Positions 1-8,791 of a stretch of 64,000 nt of DNA are shown piece by piece. The stretch covers positions 124,001-188,000 of the forward strand of contig NZ_VFUZ01000010.1 in the NCBI RefSeq assembly GCF_006658505.1, given 5' to 3'. How positions within the stretch are numbered: the stretch's first letter is position 1; the number at the start of each line of letters is the position of its first letter. The position numbers and the translations under genes are program-made. Under the pieces are notes generated by a model. The model was not told the DNA's origin. It made no database searches and saw only the letters and a program-made list of their open reading frames with translations. This DNA comes from Mesorhizobium sp. B2-4-15 (lineage in GTDB: Bacteria > Pseudomonadota > Alphaproteobacteria > Rhizobiales > Rhizobiaceae).

Positions 1-2422
1 CTTCGCCCCAAAGGAAGGCCGCGAGCTGGCGGGGTTTGGCGCCGATCGCGGCAAGGATGGCGAAAGGCCGGCGACGCTCGAAGAATCCCAGTGCCAGCAT
101 CAGCCCGGCGGCGGCCGCGGCCATGACGACCGCAAAGCCCAGTTCGATTGCCGTCAAACCGCCAAGGTCGACCGCGGTCAGGCTCGAGCCGATGAGATGT
201 GCCGCCTGGCCGATGTCGGCCACCTTCAGCGTTTGATCGAAATCGAGCACCGAAGAAGCCTGTCGCGCCAGCTCGGCGGGATCCGCCTTGGCCCGCATAA
301 GCACATATTCGGATGCATCGGAGCCGGTCATGCGGGCGACATAGGCCGAATTGGCGACAAGGAACGAATCCTTTGGCGCTGTCGGAAATTCGCGGGCGAC
401 GCCGATGAACTTGAAGGCCACGGGATGATACTGGTGATCCCTTGCACCGACGAGCCGCAGGTTGATCGTATCGCCTTGCTGGAGCTGGAAATCCTGCACG
501 GTCTCTTCCGACACCAGGACACCGTCCGGCGTCGCGGCGAGCAGGGCAAGCGTGCCGGCGGCGCTGGCGCCGCTGAAATAGGCGTCGGAAAGACCTGTTG
601 CGCGTCCGATGCGATTGGGGTCGATGCCATAAAGATCCTGCAGGTCGGCGCCGACATAGGCAAAACGATGTTGCATGGGTTCGGCCGCCGCCGCATCGGG
701 CAACGAGGCGAGCGCCGCGAGGTGGGCTCCGGCGGGCTTGTCCGTCGTGCCGAAGACGGTGACGTCGGAGCCGTTGGTGAGCTCGGCGTCGATACGTGCC
801 TGGGCATTGTAGGTGGTGTTGAAGATGGCCGTCGAGGTTGCGAAGGAGATGGCCAGCGCGGTCATCGCAATGCCGATCGTCAGGCGGCCCGATTGCCGCG
901 ACAGGGCGGCCGATACGATTGGCGCCAGTGCTCCCGATACCGGGGCGACAATCAATCTCAGGAGCGTGCCGTTGCGTGCGATGACCGTGGCCGACAGCCT
1001 GATGGTCAGCAGCGCCATGCCGAGCCAGAACAGGGCGGGGGCGACGAACGCCTTGTAGTCCACGGCTGTCGCGGCCACGCCTTCGGGCGCAAGCACGATC
1101 TGGTATCCGGTGCTCGCCGATTGCCAGAAGACTAATCCCGCCGCGGCGAGCAGCAGGCCGTCCAGCCACAGGCGCTGCCACAGCGGTGGATGTGGCCGGC
1201 TCACGGTGCGCCGCGCCGCCATCACGGTCGCCCAGCGCGCGTCCCGCCAGGCCGGGTAGAGAAAGGCGACGAACCCGACCAGCAGTCCGAAGAAGGCGAC
1301 AAGAAGCAGCTTCGGCTGGTCCACGCCAAGCGCAGCGTCAAGGCCTGGTGCGGCCATGCCAAGGAGGAATACCACGGCCATGCCGAAGGCGGTTCCGCCA
1401 ATGGCGGCGACGGCGGCCTCCGTCGCGGACAGAAGCAATATGTCCCTGGCCGTCGCGCCGCGGACGCGAAGCAGCGCCTGCTCGGTGCGCCGGCGTTCCG
1501 CGCCGGACGAGGTAACGGCAAAGGTAAGCGCAATCGCCAATGCGATGCCTGGCAGTCCGAGGAACAGAAACAGCACGGAGGCGTACAACGCATCCTCTCG
1601 AACCGCTCCGAGGCGCGAGCCGAGATTATCGGCCACCAGGGCCTGGCCGGCGACTCTTGCCTCGAGATTGCGCTGCGCGGCAGTGACAAAGGTATAGGCC
1701 GCGACCGGATCCGGCGGCAGCGCCCCGTGCGCGAGCCGCACATGCAATTGCAGCCGGGCGGTGTCGGGGCGCGCCTTGGCCTGCGGGTCGAACGTTTGCC
1801 GCCAGGTCTCCTGCGGCAGGATAAGGACGTTGTCGGGCGGGGCCTGTGGCGCTGCCTGAGGCGGCAGACCGACAGCCTGGAACAGGGCGTCGGCGTCGGG
1901 CAGGTCGACCACGCCGGCAATCCTGACCTCCGCCGGCGGCAAACCCGTCCGCTGGATCGAGACCGTGTCGCCGGGGGCGACATGGAGGTTGGCAGCGGTC
2001 TGCTGGGCAATCAGCGCTCCGTCGGGGCTACCGGAAAGCAACCGGGTCTCCGCCGGGAAATCGCTGGAATACCCGCTATCGAAAGCAACCACCTGGCCAG
2101 GCCCCGTCGTCTGGGTCGTGCCGCCGGTTCGAGCCTCGAAACCGGCGACATCGGCATAGCGGACCTGATGCACGGCCTTGACCGGAGCGGCTTCGGTCAG
2201 GGCCTTGCCGACGAGACCCGGATCGGCGCCGGAAATCACTTGCACCTGCCAATCGATCGGGACCGCCGACACGGCGCGAGCGGTCATCGATGCACTGGCA
2301 TTGGCGAGGAAGAGCGCCATCGCCGCAAGCAGGGCGACCGTCAGTGCGATGCCGGCTGCCGCGCCCGCCACGCGCATGAAACGGCGAGCGAGCACACCAC
2401 GAATCCACAGCAGGAACATCAT
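1..2422 (-). CDS. FtsX-like ABC transporter permease, partial (3' end beyond window)
   Basis: The frame opens at ATG 2422 and stays open to the left edge, about 807 codons. One transmembrane segment lies near residues 17-40. It is followed by a large periplasmic-type region and a hydrophobic block from about residue 277 that carries the FtsX-like loop ERRRTEQALLRVRGATARD. A second FtsX-type block begins near residue 750 (FERRRPFAILAAIGAKPRQ) and is cut by the window edge. Two FtsX repeats on one chain are typical of large MacB/LolCE-class permeases, which couple ATPases to mechanical work on lipids, lipoproteins or peptides rather than classical import. The start overlaps the stop of the upstream ATPase gene (ATGA), so translational coupling is likely. 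The substrate is unknown. Confidence 0.9.
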   Translation of the reverse strand, partial: MMFLLWIRGVLARRFMRVAGAAAGIALTVALLAAMALFLANASASMTARAVSAVPIDWQVQVISGADPGLVGKALTEAAPVKAVHQVRYADVAGFEARTGGTTQTTGPGQVVAFDSGYSSDFPAETRLLSGSPDGALIAQQTAANLHVAPGDTVSIQRTGLPPAEVRIAGVVDLPDADALFQAVGLPPQAAPQAPPDNVLILPQETWRQTFDPQAKARPDTARLQLHVRLAHGALPPDPVAAYTFVTAAQRNLEARVAGQALVADNLGSRLGAVREDALYASVLFLFLGLPGIALAIALTFAVTSSGAERRRTEQALLRVRGATARDILLLSATEAAVAAIGGTAFGMAVVFLLGMAAPGLDAALGVDQPKLLLVAFFGLLVGFVAFLYPAWRDARWATVMAARRTVSRPHPPLWQRLWLDGLLLAAAGLVFWQSASTGYQIVLAPEGVAATAVDYKAFVAPALFWLGMALLTIRLSATVIARNGTLLRLIVAPVSGALAPIVSAALSRQSGRLTIGIAMTALAISFATSTAIFNTTYNAQARIDAELTNGSDVTVFGTTDKPAGAHLAALASLPDAAAAEPMQHRFAYVGADLQDLYGIDPNRIGRATGLSDAYFSGASAAGTLALLAATPDGVLVSEETVQDFQLQQGDTINLRLVGARDHQYHPVAFKFIGVAREFPTAPKDSFLVANSAYVARMTGSDASEYVLMRAKADPAELARQASSVLDFDQTLKVADIGQAAHLIGSSLTAVDLGGLTAIELGFAVVMAAAAAGLMLALGFFERRRPFAILAAIGAKPRQLAAFLWGE

Positions 2423-3102
2423 GCCGCCGCGGTCCCCGGCCGAAGCCCGGTGGTGAGCCGGCCATGGTCCATCGTCCAGCGCGTCGCCATGCGGTTGGCC
2501 ATGGCTTCGTCATGCGTGGCGACAACCAGGGCGATGTCGGTTCCTTCCAGGCGGTCGAGCACGGCGTCGAAGAAACGCAGCGCGGTTCGGCTGTCCAGCT
2601 GCCCGGTTGGTTCATCGGCCAGCACAAGCTTCGGACCCATGACCAGGGCGCGCGCCATGGCGATACGCTGAGCCTGGCCGCCGGACAGTTCCTCCGGCAG
2701 TTTGTCGCCGAGTTCGCCGAGGCCGAACGATTGCAGAAGCGATGCCCCGATCTCCTCGGCGCCGGCATTCTCGCCGGCCAGCAGCAAGGGCAGGCCGACG
2801 TTCTGGACGGCGGTTAGGGCGGGAAACAGGCTGGGCGACTGGAACACGAAGCCGATCTGGCGCGGCCTCAAGGCCTGGAATGCGCCGAGGCCGGGCCATT
2901 CGACGATGCCGGCGGTCGGCCTGTCGAGGCCGCCAAGAATATGCAGCAGCGTCGTCTTGCCGCTGCCCGAAGGTCCGACGAGCGCGATGCGTGCGCCCGA
3001 CACGATCTCGCAGTCGACATTGCGCAGCACCTCGATCCGACCGGCGTTGCCGTCCCGGAAGTCCCGCCCGAGGTCTTTTGCGACGACAAGCGTTTCACCC
3101 AC
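2419..3102 (-). CDS. ABC transporter ATP-binding protein (MacB/LolD type)
   Basis: This is a complete nucleotide-binding domain with Walker A GPSGSGKT (about residues 43-50), signature LSGGQAQR and Walker B LVLADEPTGQLD. The length of about 227 residues is that of LolD/MacB-type ATPases. The GTG start at 3102 is preferred over ATG 3117 because GGAGG lies seven bases upstream of the GTG. With this start the gene overlaps the preceding ATPase by eight bases and ends overlapping the permease start. It presumably energises the FtsX-like permease encoded next. Two different ATPases with one permease gene suggest a heterodimeric motor. Confidence 0.92.
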   Translation of the reverse strand: MGETLVVAKDLGRDFRDGNAGRIEVLRNVDCEIVSGARIALVGPSGSGKTTLLHILGGLDRPTAGIVEWPGLGAFQALRPRQIGFVFQSPSLFPALTAVQNVGLPLLLAGENAGAEEIGASLLQSFGLGELGDKLPEELSGGQAQRIAMARALVMGPKLVLADEPTGQLDSRTALRFFDAVLDRLEGTDIALVVATHDEAMANRMATRWTMDHGRLTTGLRPGTAAA

Positions 3103-3757
3103 GATCGATCCTCCCATCCTTCAGTCTGATGATGCGATCCGCCCGCTGCGCCAGCGCCTTGCTATGGGTGGCCAGCAGCGTCGCCCGTCCGGCGTCGCGC
3201 CTCGCCTCGAAATGAGCGATCAGCCGGGATTCGGTATCGCTATCGACTTCCGCGGTCGGCTCGTCCGCAACCAGGATCAGCGGGTCGGCGGCCAGCGCCA
3301 CCGCAAGGCCCGCCCGCGCCGTCTCGCCGCCGGACAGCTCGGTCGGAAAGGCACGTGCGCGATGCGAAAGGCCGACGCTTTCCAGCAGGCTGGCCATTCG
3401 CCGGTCATCCGGCTTCTTCGCCAGGAGCATCTGCAATCGAAGATTCTGCTCGACATTCAGGTGGCCGAACAGGTTTCCCGATTGCGGCAGAATGCCGAAG
3501 CTGGCGGCGCGAACACGCGTGCGATGGGCCTCCGGTCGCCGGGTCAGCCGGACACCGGACACCTCGACATAGCCGCCATCCGGTTCATCGAGGCCGGTTA
3601 CGCAGGCCAGCAAGGTGGATTTGCCGCTGCCGGAAGGCCCGACCAGGGCAACGATCTCGCCGGCGGCGACGTGGAAACTGACGCCCCGCAACGCGGTCGT
3701 CTCGTCATCGCCGATGTGGAAGAACCGATAGATCTCATGCGCGTCCAACGCGTGCAT
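3095..3757 (-). CDS. ABC transporter ATP-binding protein (MacB/LolD type)
   Basis: A 220-residue ATPase with Walker A GPSGSGKS at residues 40-47, signature LSGGE at 141-145 and Walker B LILVADEPTAEVD with the catalytic Glu at 166. It is the first of two adjacent, non-identical ATPases and lies directly after the small secreted protein gene (stop at 3759). It probably pairs with the second ATPase on the FtsX-like permease. The H-loop is present (ATHSKAL). Confidence 0.92.
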   Translation of the reverse strand: MHALDAHEIYRFFHIGDDETTALRGVSFHVAAGEIVALVGPSGSGKSTLLACVTGLDEPDGGYVEVSGVRLTRRPEAHRTRVRAASFGILPQSGNLFGHLNVEQNLRLQMLLAKKPDDRRMASLLESVGLSHRARAFPTELSGGETARAGLAVALAADPLILVADEPTAEVDSDTESRLIAHFEARRDAGRATLLATHSKALAQRADRIIRLKDGRIDRG

Positions 3758-3758
3758 C

Positions 3759-4364
3759 TCATTTCCACCGGAACGAGTTGGACATCAGTTGCCACTGATC
3801 GACATTGTCGGCGCCCTTGGGCGCGTAGAGTTCGAGCACGACGAGCTTGCCGTCCTTGAAATAGAGATAGCGCTCGTTCTCGAGGCGAACCTGCCGGTTG
3901 GTTACCGCGTTCGGTTCGGAGTTCGAGGTATAGACGATGCGGATCGCGGCGCCGGCCGGCAGTTTGACCTGCTTGACGGCGCTCACCCGCACGGCGCGCC
4001 CGGCGGCCTCGAGCTTGACGACATCGTTCGCCTTGACGCTGTCGACGGTCGGCGCGGTATCCGCCTTGGAAACCGAGACGACGACGCCGTCTAGCTTATC
4101 GACGAAGCTGGCGCCGTCGGCACGATCCGACCGTGCCCAACCCTCCGGCACCTTCAGGGTGAACCCTTCCGGTGAAGTATAGTCGATGAAGACCTGCGTA
4201 TCGGGGATGTCGCCCGGAGGGTTTTTCTCCGGTTGCACGGGTTTCTCGGCGGCCGAGGCCGGCAGGCAGCCAAGCACCGGAGCCAGGACAGCTGTCGTTC
4301 CCAGGCATGCTGTGAAGGCGAGAACCGGCAGGACGCCGATGGTTTTCCGAGAATGGGTTTTCAT
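3759..4364 (-). CDS. Small secreted protein of the two-component/ABC operon
   Basis: About 201 residues from ATG 4364. The N-terminus is a typical Sec signal: a basic KTHSRK stretch, a hydrophobic core to about residue 28 and an ASA-A cleavage-like site. The frame is open further upstream, but residues before Met 4364 are not signal-like. The mature part resembles soluble domains that bind a ligand or lipid, but I recognise no family with certainty. It sits between the sensor kinase gene and the two ATPase genes, so a periplasmic accessory or substrate-presenting role for the FtsX-type exporter is an inference. A Cys in the hydrophobic core (VLGCLP) could be a poor lipobox, but signal peptidase I cleavage looks more likely. 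Confidence 0.75.
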   Translation of the reverse strand: MKTHSRKTIGVLPVLAFTACLGTTAVLAPVLGCLPASAAEKPVQPEKNPPGDIPDTQVFIDYTSPEGFTLKVPEGWARSDRADGASFVDKLDGVVVSVSKADTAPTVDSVKANDVVKLEAAGRAVRVSAVKQVKLPAGAAIRIVYTSNSEPNAVTNRQVRLENERYLYFKDGKLVVLELYAPKGADNVDQWQLMSNSFRWK

Positions 4365-4411
4365 TTTCCGCGGCCTTTCGATGGAAGGTGAAGTCCATCC
4401 AGTATGGCGCT

Positions 4412-4480
4412 GCAAGCTTACGGGCGGGTCGCCAGCCTCATACGCTTTTGTAAGCTATCGGCGCGTTGGCAAGCTTTCGG
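4412..4480. promoter_or_regulatory. Direct repeats upstream of the secreted-protein/ABC operon (possible response-regulator site)
   Basis: The 131-base gap between the kinase stop and the secreted-protein start holds GCAAGCTTACGG (4412-4423) and GCAAGCTTTCGG (4469-4480). These are 11/12 identical direct repeats, with TTTTGTAAG (4446-4454) between them. OmpR-family regulators bind direct repeats, so this could be the operator through which the adjacent regulator controls the transporter. This is inferred from position and repetition only. Confidence 0.35.
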
Positions 4481-4495
4481 CTTTGGCTTCCGGCT

Positions 4496-5875
4496 CTATG
4501 GCGCCGGCGATCTTACCAGCGGAAAGCTCACCACCACGGCGAGCCCGGGCCGGCAGTCCTCCAACGTAATGGATGCGCCGTGCAGATCGGCAATGGCCCT
4601 GACAAGGCTCAGCCCAAGGCCGCTGCCCGGCGTCGAGCGGCTGTGGTCCAGCCGGTACAGCCGCTGAAACACCCTTTCGCGTTCGTCCGTGGGAATGCCG
4701 GGTCCGTTGTCGGCGACGCTGGCAAGAACACGATCGCCCTGACGCGTCACCGACAGTTTGATGGTCGTGCCGGACGGGCAATGGCGAAGCGCGTTCTCCA
4801 CCAGATTGGCGAACATCTGGGTCAACAGTTCGCGGTCCCCATGGATTCGGTCCGCGGCCTCCTTCAGTTGCCTGGATGACAGCACCTTGCCGTCGTCCTC
4901 GGCAACGTCGGTATAGATCTCCGCTATGATTTGCAGGATCTCGTCGAGGTCGACATCGGTGAAGCGCGCCTTGCGCGCGCCGGCCTCGATCTGTGCGATC
5001 CGCAACAGCGCATCGAAGGTCTCGTTGATCTGATAGCCCTCGGCCCGCGCATCGGCGAGATCGTCCGAGACGTCCTGATCCTGCGCTGCCTTGTCGGCGG
5101 CGCCTTCCAGGATCATCTGCAGGCGATTGAGCGGTGTCTTCAAATCGTGCGCGATGTTGGTGCTGACCTGTTTCATGCCGTCAACCAGGCTCGACAGCCG
5201 GTCGAGCGCCGCATTGACCTGGCTGGAGACGATGTCGATGTCGTCGCCATTGCCGGTCAGCGGAATGCGTGTATCCAGCCGGCCATGCGAGACATCGACC
5301 ATGGTGGCGGCAATGCCGTCGAGACGGCGCTGGACGCGCGAGGCGAGCAGGGCGCCGCCGGCGACCGCCAACCCGGTGATGATCAGGGTTGCCCAGCCGA
5401 AGCTCATCAGCATGATCGTTTCCAGTTCGTCCGTCTCGGACAGGCTGAATGCGATCGTCAGGGTGTTGCCGCCGACCGAGCCGGAATAGGCGCGGTATTC
5501 GGTATCCGGAGGAATGCCGGGCATTTCGGCGCCGAACAACGAAAAGCCGTCGGGAAGACCCGCCGCGGTGAAATTGCCGGCCAGACGGTTGCCGGCCGCG
5601 TCGGTCAGCGAAAAAAGCTGTTCCTTCTTCGGGTTGCGCATGGAGTGGCTCTGGACGGTCTCCACCAGTTCCTTGAGATCGCTGTCGGAATAGGTCGCGG
5701 CGACGACGGAATAGGTTTCCTTGATGCTCTCGTCGAGCTGTTCGGCAAGATCGGCGCTCATCATCTGGTAGACGATGGCGCCCGACAGCACGAAAGCCAG
5801 CATGAACAGGAAGGCGAATGTCAGGGCGAGCCGGAACGGCGTACTGCGCGGCAGGCGGGCCCATGCTTCCATCAT
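4496..5875 (-). CDS. Two-component sensor histidine kinase
   Basis: A 459-residue membrane kinase with TM1 near residues 15-38, a periplasmic sensor region to about 150, TM2 near 155-177 and a HAMP linker. The dimerisation box NIAHDLKTPLNRL has the phospho-accepting His at residue 243. The ATPase domain shows NLVENAL (N box), DNGPGIP (G1) and GSGLGLSL (G2). The start overlaps the stop of the response-regulator gene by four bases (ATGA), so the two form a cognate pair. The signal is unknown. Being followed by an FtsX-type ABC transporter, it may sense envelope or antimicrobial stress, by analogy with Bce-like modules. Confidence 0.95.
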   Translation of the reverse strand: MMEAWARLPRSTPFRLALTFAFLFMLAFVLSGAIVYQMMSADLAEQLDESIKETYSVVAATYSDSDLKELVETVQSHSMRNPKKEQLFSLTDAAGNRLAGNFTAAGLPDGFSLFGAEMPGIPPDTEYRAYSGSVGGNTLTIAFSLSETDELETIMLMSFGWATLIITGLAVAGGALLASRVQRRLDGIAATMVDVSHGRLDTRIPLTGNGDDIDIVSSQVNAALDRLSSLVDGMKQVSTNIAHDLKTPLNRLQMILEGAADKAAQDQDVSDDLADARAEGYQINETFDALLRIAQIEAGARKARFTDVDLDEILQIIAEIYTDVAEDDGKVLSSRQLKEAADRIHGDRELLTQMFANLVENALRHCPSGTTIKLSVTRQGDRVLASVADNGPGIPTDERERVFQRLYRLDHSRSTPGSGLGLSLVRAIADLHGASITLEDCRPGLAVVVSFPLVRSPAP

Positions 5876-6555
5876 GGCGCGAGCGGTGCGTGCAGGCTGT
5901 AGCCGGTGTTACGGACCGTGTGGATCAGCTGGGTTTCGAACGGCTTGTCGATCTTGGCCCGCAGCCGGCTGATATGGGTTTCGACGACGCTGGTCTTGGG
6001 GTCGAAATGAAAATCCCAGACGCGTTCCAGAAGCATTGTGCGGGTGATCACGCGGCCCTCGCCGCGCATCAGCACTTCCAGCAGGCTGAACTCGCGCGGC
6101 TGCAGGTCGATCGGCTGGCCCTGCCGCGTGACGCGGCGCATGATGAGGTCCATTTCGAGGTCGCCAACCCGCAGAACCGTCTTCTGTTCCTGCGCCGCCG
6201 GCCGCCGGCCGAGCGCATTGATGCGGGCAAGCAGCTCGGAAAAGGCGAAGGGCTTGACCAGATAGTCGTCGCCACCCGCCTCCAGGCCCTCGACGCGGTC
6301 GTCGACGCCGCCGACGGAGGTGAGAAAGATAGCCGGCGTGCGAACGCCGGCGGCACGGATCGCCTTGACCATCGACAGGCCGTCGAGACCCGGGATCATG
6401 CGATCGGCTATGATCACGTCATAGGCGCCGCTGGTCGCGGCGAAAAGCGCGTCATGTCCGTTGCGCAGGAGGTCGCAGACATGGCCGGCCTCTGTCAGCC
6501 CCCTGACGATGTAGTCGGCGGTCCTTTGGTCGTCCTCGACGAGAAGAAGTCGCAT
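5872..6555 (-). CDS. OmpR/PhoB-family response regulator
   Basis: 227 residues. The receiver domain (1-115) has the acidic pair ED at 7-8, phosphoacceptor Asp51 and the conserved Lys in LVKPF. The C-terminal winged helix contains LQPREFSLLEVLM and ETHISRLRAKID, typical of OmpR-family DNA-binding domains. It is the first gene of the unit, followed with a four-base overlap by its kinase. The likely targets are its own operon and the ABC transporter downstream. Confidence 0.95.
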   Translation of the reverse strand: MRLLLVEDDQRTADYIVRGLTEAGHVCDLLRNGHDALFAATSGAYDVIIADRMIPGLDGLSMVKAIRAAGVRTPAIFLTSVGGVDDRVEGLEAGGDDYLVKPFAFSELLARINALGRRPAAQEQKTVLRVGDLEMDLIMRRVTRQGQPIDLQPREFSLLEVLMRGEGRVITRTMLLERVWDFHFDPKTSVVETHISRLRAKIDKPFETQLIHTVRNTGYSLHAPLAP

Positions 6556-6662
6556 CGCTGTCCCGGTTGGTTGCCGCTACCGCGAACAGGCTATCACCGG
6601 CGCGGGTCCGTTCCTAGGATGGCCGTGACGCCTGCCAGGCGCAGCGCGCGCCCGCCGCGGGT

Positions 6663-7460
6663 TTATTCCGACTCCAGCAGGATCTCATCCAGCTCATCGG
6701 CCTTCTTCCTGAGCGTCATGTAAAGGACAAGGGCGACGATGCAGCCGAGGAATGCCAGGCTGGTGAAGGTGGTGCCGAAGCCGAGGCCGCCATATTCGAC
6801 CGGCTGCGACAGCAGATCGCCGAAGGAGGCGCCAAGCGGCCGCGTCAGGATATAGGCCAGCCAGAACGCAAGGATGCCGTCCAGATGTTTGAGATAATAG
6901 GCGAGTGCGATGAGCGCGATCACGCCGCCGAACAGCAGGCCCGTGGTCAGGTAGCCCATGTCGAAGGTTTCGGCGACAAGATCGCCGGCAGCGGTGCCGA
7001 GCGAAAAGGTGAAGAGGATCGCCAGCCAGTAGAAGACCTCGCGCCTTGTGGTGAAGATGGTGTGGATCGAAAGCGTCCGTTCGCTCGCGTACCAGACCGC
7101 GAACGTCGCCACGAGCACCACGCTGAAGGCGATCGTCGTGGTCTGCAGCCGCACGCCGAAATTGTCGACGAGGTTGTCGGTGATCAGCGTACCGACGACG
7201 CTGATCAGCACCACCGCCAGCCAGTAGGCCCAGGGCACGTAGCGTTTCTGGGCAAACTGGAGGACAAGGGCAACGATCAGGACTCCGGTCATGATCAATG
7301 ACGTGACGGTCAGCCCGAGCCCGAGGTTGACGGCGAGATAGTCGGCCGCCGTTTCGCCCATGGTCACCGCCATAAGCTTGATCAACCAGAAATCGACAGT
7401 GACCTCGGGGACCCTGTTCTGGCTCGGTGCGGCGATGTTTTGCGTGTTGGGAGAAAGCAT
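6663..7460 (-). CDS. DUF347-repeat membrane protein (COG4705-like)
   Basis: 265 residues, almost entirely hydrophobic, with about eight predicted membrane helices. Two similar halves each carry the VPEVTVDFWLIKLMAVTMGETAADYL-like segment (residues 18 onward, and again near FYWLAILFTFSLGTAAGD). This repeated pattern is what I associate with the DUF347/COG4705 membrane-anchored proteins of unknown function. It is transcribed toward the two-component genes but separated by about 100 bases with no obvious shared control. No catalytic motif is visible. Confidence 0.8.
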   Translation of the reverse strand: MLSPNTQNIAAPSQNRVPEVTVDFWLIKLMAVTMGETAADYLAVNLGLGLTVTSLIMTGVLIVALVLQFAQKRYVPWAYWLAVVLISVVGTLITDNLVDNFGVRLQTTTIAFSVVLVATFAVWYASERTLSIHTIFTTRREVFYWLAILFTFSLGTAAGDLVAETFDMGYLTTGLLFGGVIALIALAYYLKHLDGILAFWLAYILTRPLGASFGDLLSQPVEYGGLGFGTTFTSLAFLGCIVALVLYMTLRKKADELDEILLESE

Positions 7461-7487
7461 GGCGACCGTCCTGATGATTCGCGAAAA

Positions 7488-7745
7488 TTACTTGCCCATG
7501 ACTTTCATGGCCTGGGCGAAGAAGTCGTCGGCGCGCTTGTCGTCATCCGCGTTGCAGCGTTCGATGCCCTTGGTCTCCAGTTCCGAGACCTTGTTCTTGT
7601 CGGCATCGCCGAGCTTTGCCGTCGCTTCCGCCGCGCGCAGCGTCTTCAGCGTCTCCTCGCAAGGCGCTGTGGCCGCGAAAACGGAGGAGACCGGACCGGA
7701 GACGGCGACGATGCCCAGTGCAATGGCGAGCGCGTATCTTCTCAT
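7488..7745 (-). CDS. Small secreted protein of unknown function
   Basis: 85 residues from ATG 7745, which has AGGAAAAC just upstream. The frame is open further but the extra residues are not protein-like. A clear signal peptide (basic MRRY, hydrophobic ALAIALGIVAVSG, cleavage after VFA-A) is followed by about 60 charged helical residues with two Cys that could pair. I do not recognise a family. It lies 27 bases from the DUF347 gene on the same strand and may be co-transcribed with it. Confidence 0.7.
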   Translation of the reverse strand: MRRYALAIALGIVAVSGPVSSVFAATAPCEETLKTLRAAEATAKLGDADKNKVSELETKGIERCNADDDKRADDFFAQAMKVMGK

Positions 7746-7868
7746 GAGATGTTTTCCTGTCTGGTTCCGGTTGCCCGGCTGTGGGTTGATTCTGGCTCGC
7801 AGGAGGAGCAAGCCGGCATCTCGACAGTAGGGACGCGAATTCACACTCGCCTGTCCGCCGCCATACAA

Positions 7869-7912
7869 TTTCGTAAGAATGGGCGCCGATCGGCCAAAAG
7901 GCCTTTACGAAA
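7869..7912. promoter_or_regulatory. 8-bp inverted repeat between divergent genes
   Basis: TTTCGTAA (7869-7876) and its exact complement TTACGAAA (7905-7912) flank 28 bases in the gap between the minus-strand small secreted protein and the plus-strand methyltransferase-like gene. It could be an operator serving the divergent promoters. A related TTTTGTAAG occurs at 4446-4454 in the two-component operon. Chance is not excluded. Confidence 0.3.
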
Positions 7913-8009
7913 GCCTCGTGGTGCGCTGATAGAAGGCCACTGCCTTGCATCCGCCATCAATGGCGTGCCCCAGTGCTCCCGGGCCTGTCAGCGCCCAAGG
8001 AAAACACCA

Positions 8010-8645
8010 ATGACCTACGCGCCCCTCAAGCCGGTTTCCGATGCCTTTGTCCAGCGCAAGCGACTGATCTTCGTGCGGGTCGCGGCGGTATTCGCCGTGC
8101 TGCTTCTGTTTTTCGCCAAGCCAGCCTTGAGCGAGGGCTCGAGCGGCCATGAGACGCTCGAGCAACTTGGCCTCAGCCTGGTGCTCGTCTGTATCGTCGG
8201 GCGGCTGTGGAGCATCCTCTATGTCGGCGGCAAGAAGAACCAGGAACTGGTCTCGACCGGACCGTTTTCGATGACCCAGAACCCGCTCTATTTCTTCTCG
8301 ACAGTGGGCGCGGTCGGCATCGGATTGATCTATGGCTCCCTGATGGCGGCCCTGCTGCTGGGCGCCGCCTCCTTCTTCATCTTTCGCGTCACCGCGCGCA
8401 AGGAAGCCGGATTCCTGCTGGGCAAGTTCGGGCCGGCTTACGTCGCCTATATCGAGGCCACCCCCCGCTTCTGGCCGAACCCGCTGCTTTACCGCGACCA
8501 TGACGAGCTGCAGTTCTCGACGCGCGCGCTCAAGCGCACCTTCCTCGACGGGCTTTATTTCCTCGCCATCTTCCCGGCCATCGAGCTGATCGAATATTTC
8601 CGGGAGACGGGCCTGCTGTTCCCGGCCTTCGTCACGCTCTACTGA
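8010..8645 (+). CDS. Isoprenylcysteine carboxyl-methyltransferase-like membrane protein
   Basis: 211 residues from ATG 8010, preceded by AAGGAAA. Helices are predicted at about 22-40, 52-70, 95-125 and near the C-terminus. The core has the ICMT/PEMT-type pattern: G-x-FSMTQNPLYFF around residues 88-98, then ARKEAGFLLGKFGPAYVAYIEATPRFWP, where RKEAxxLxxxFGxxYxxY is the SAM-binding signature of that family. It probably methylates a small or lipid substrate at the inner membrane. The substrate cannot be read from sequence. Confidence 0.85.
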   Translation: MTYAPLKPVSDAFVQRKRLIFVRVAAVFAVLLLFFAKPALSEGSSGHETLEQLGLSLVLVCIVGRLWSILYVGGKKNQELVSTGPFSMTQNPLYFFSTVGAVGIGLIYGSLMAALLLGAASFFIFRVTARKEAGFLLGKFGPAYVAYIEATPRFWPNPLLYRDHDELQFSTRALKRTFLDGLYFLAIFPAIELIEYFRETGLLFPAFVTLY

Positions 8646-8791
8646 TCATCCGCGCCCGCCCGGCAATCATCAGGAAAATCGTTTCAGGTCGTGCGGCACT
8701 TCGACCAGTGCGGTTCAGCGCCAGGATCGTCGGCCGCTCCAAGCCTCGGTACAATTCCGGACGAAACCGCAACGCGCGGTCCGGGAATACG

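Noticed and set aside
1-2671. Plus-strand Arg/Gly-rich frames over the permease
   Set aside because: The minus-strand frame reads as a continuous FtsX-type permease with matching start overlap. The plus-strand frames are compositional shadows.
7440-8009. Long N-terminal extension of the methyltransferase-like gene
   Set aside because: It runs antisense over the small secreted protein gene and the gap, whereas ATG 8010 has a good ribosome site and begins family-like sequence.
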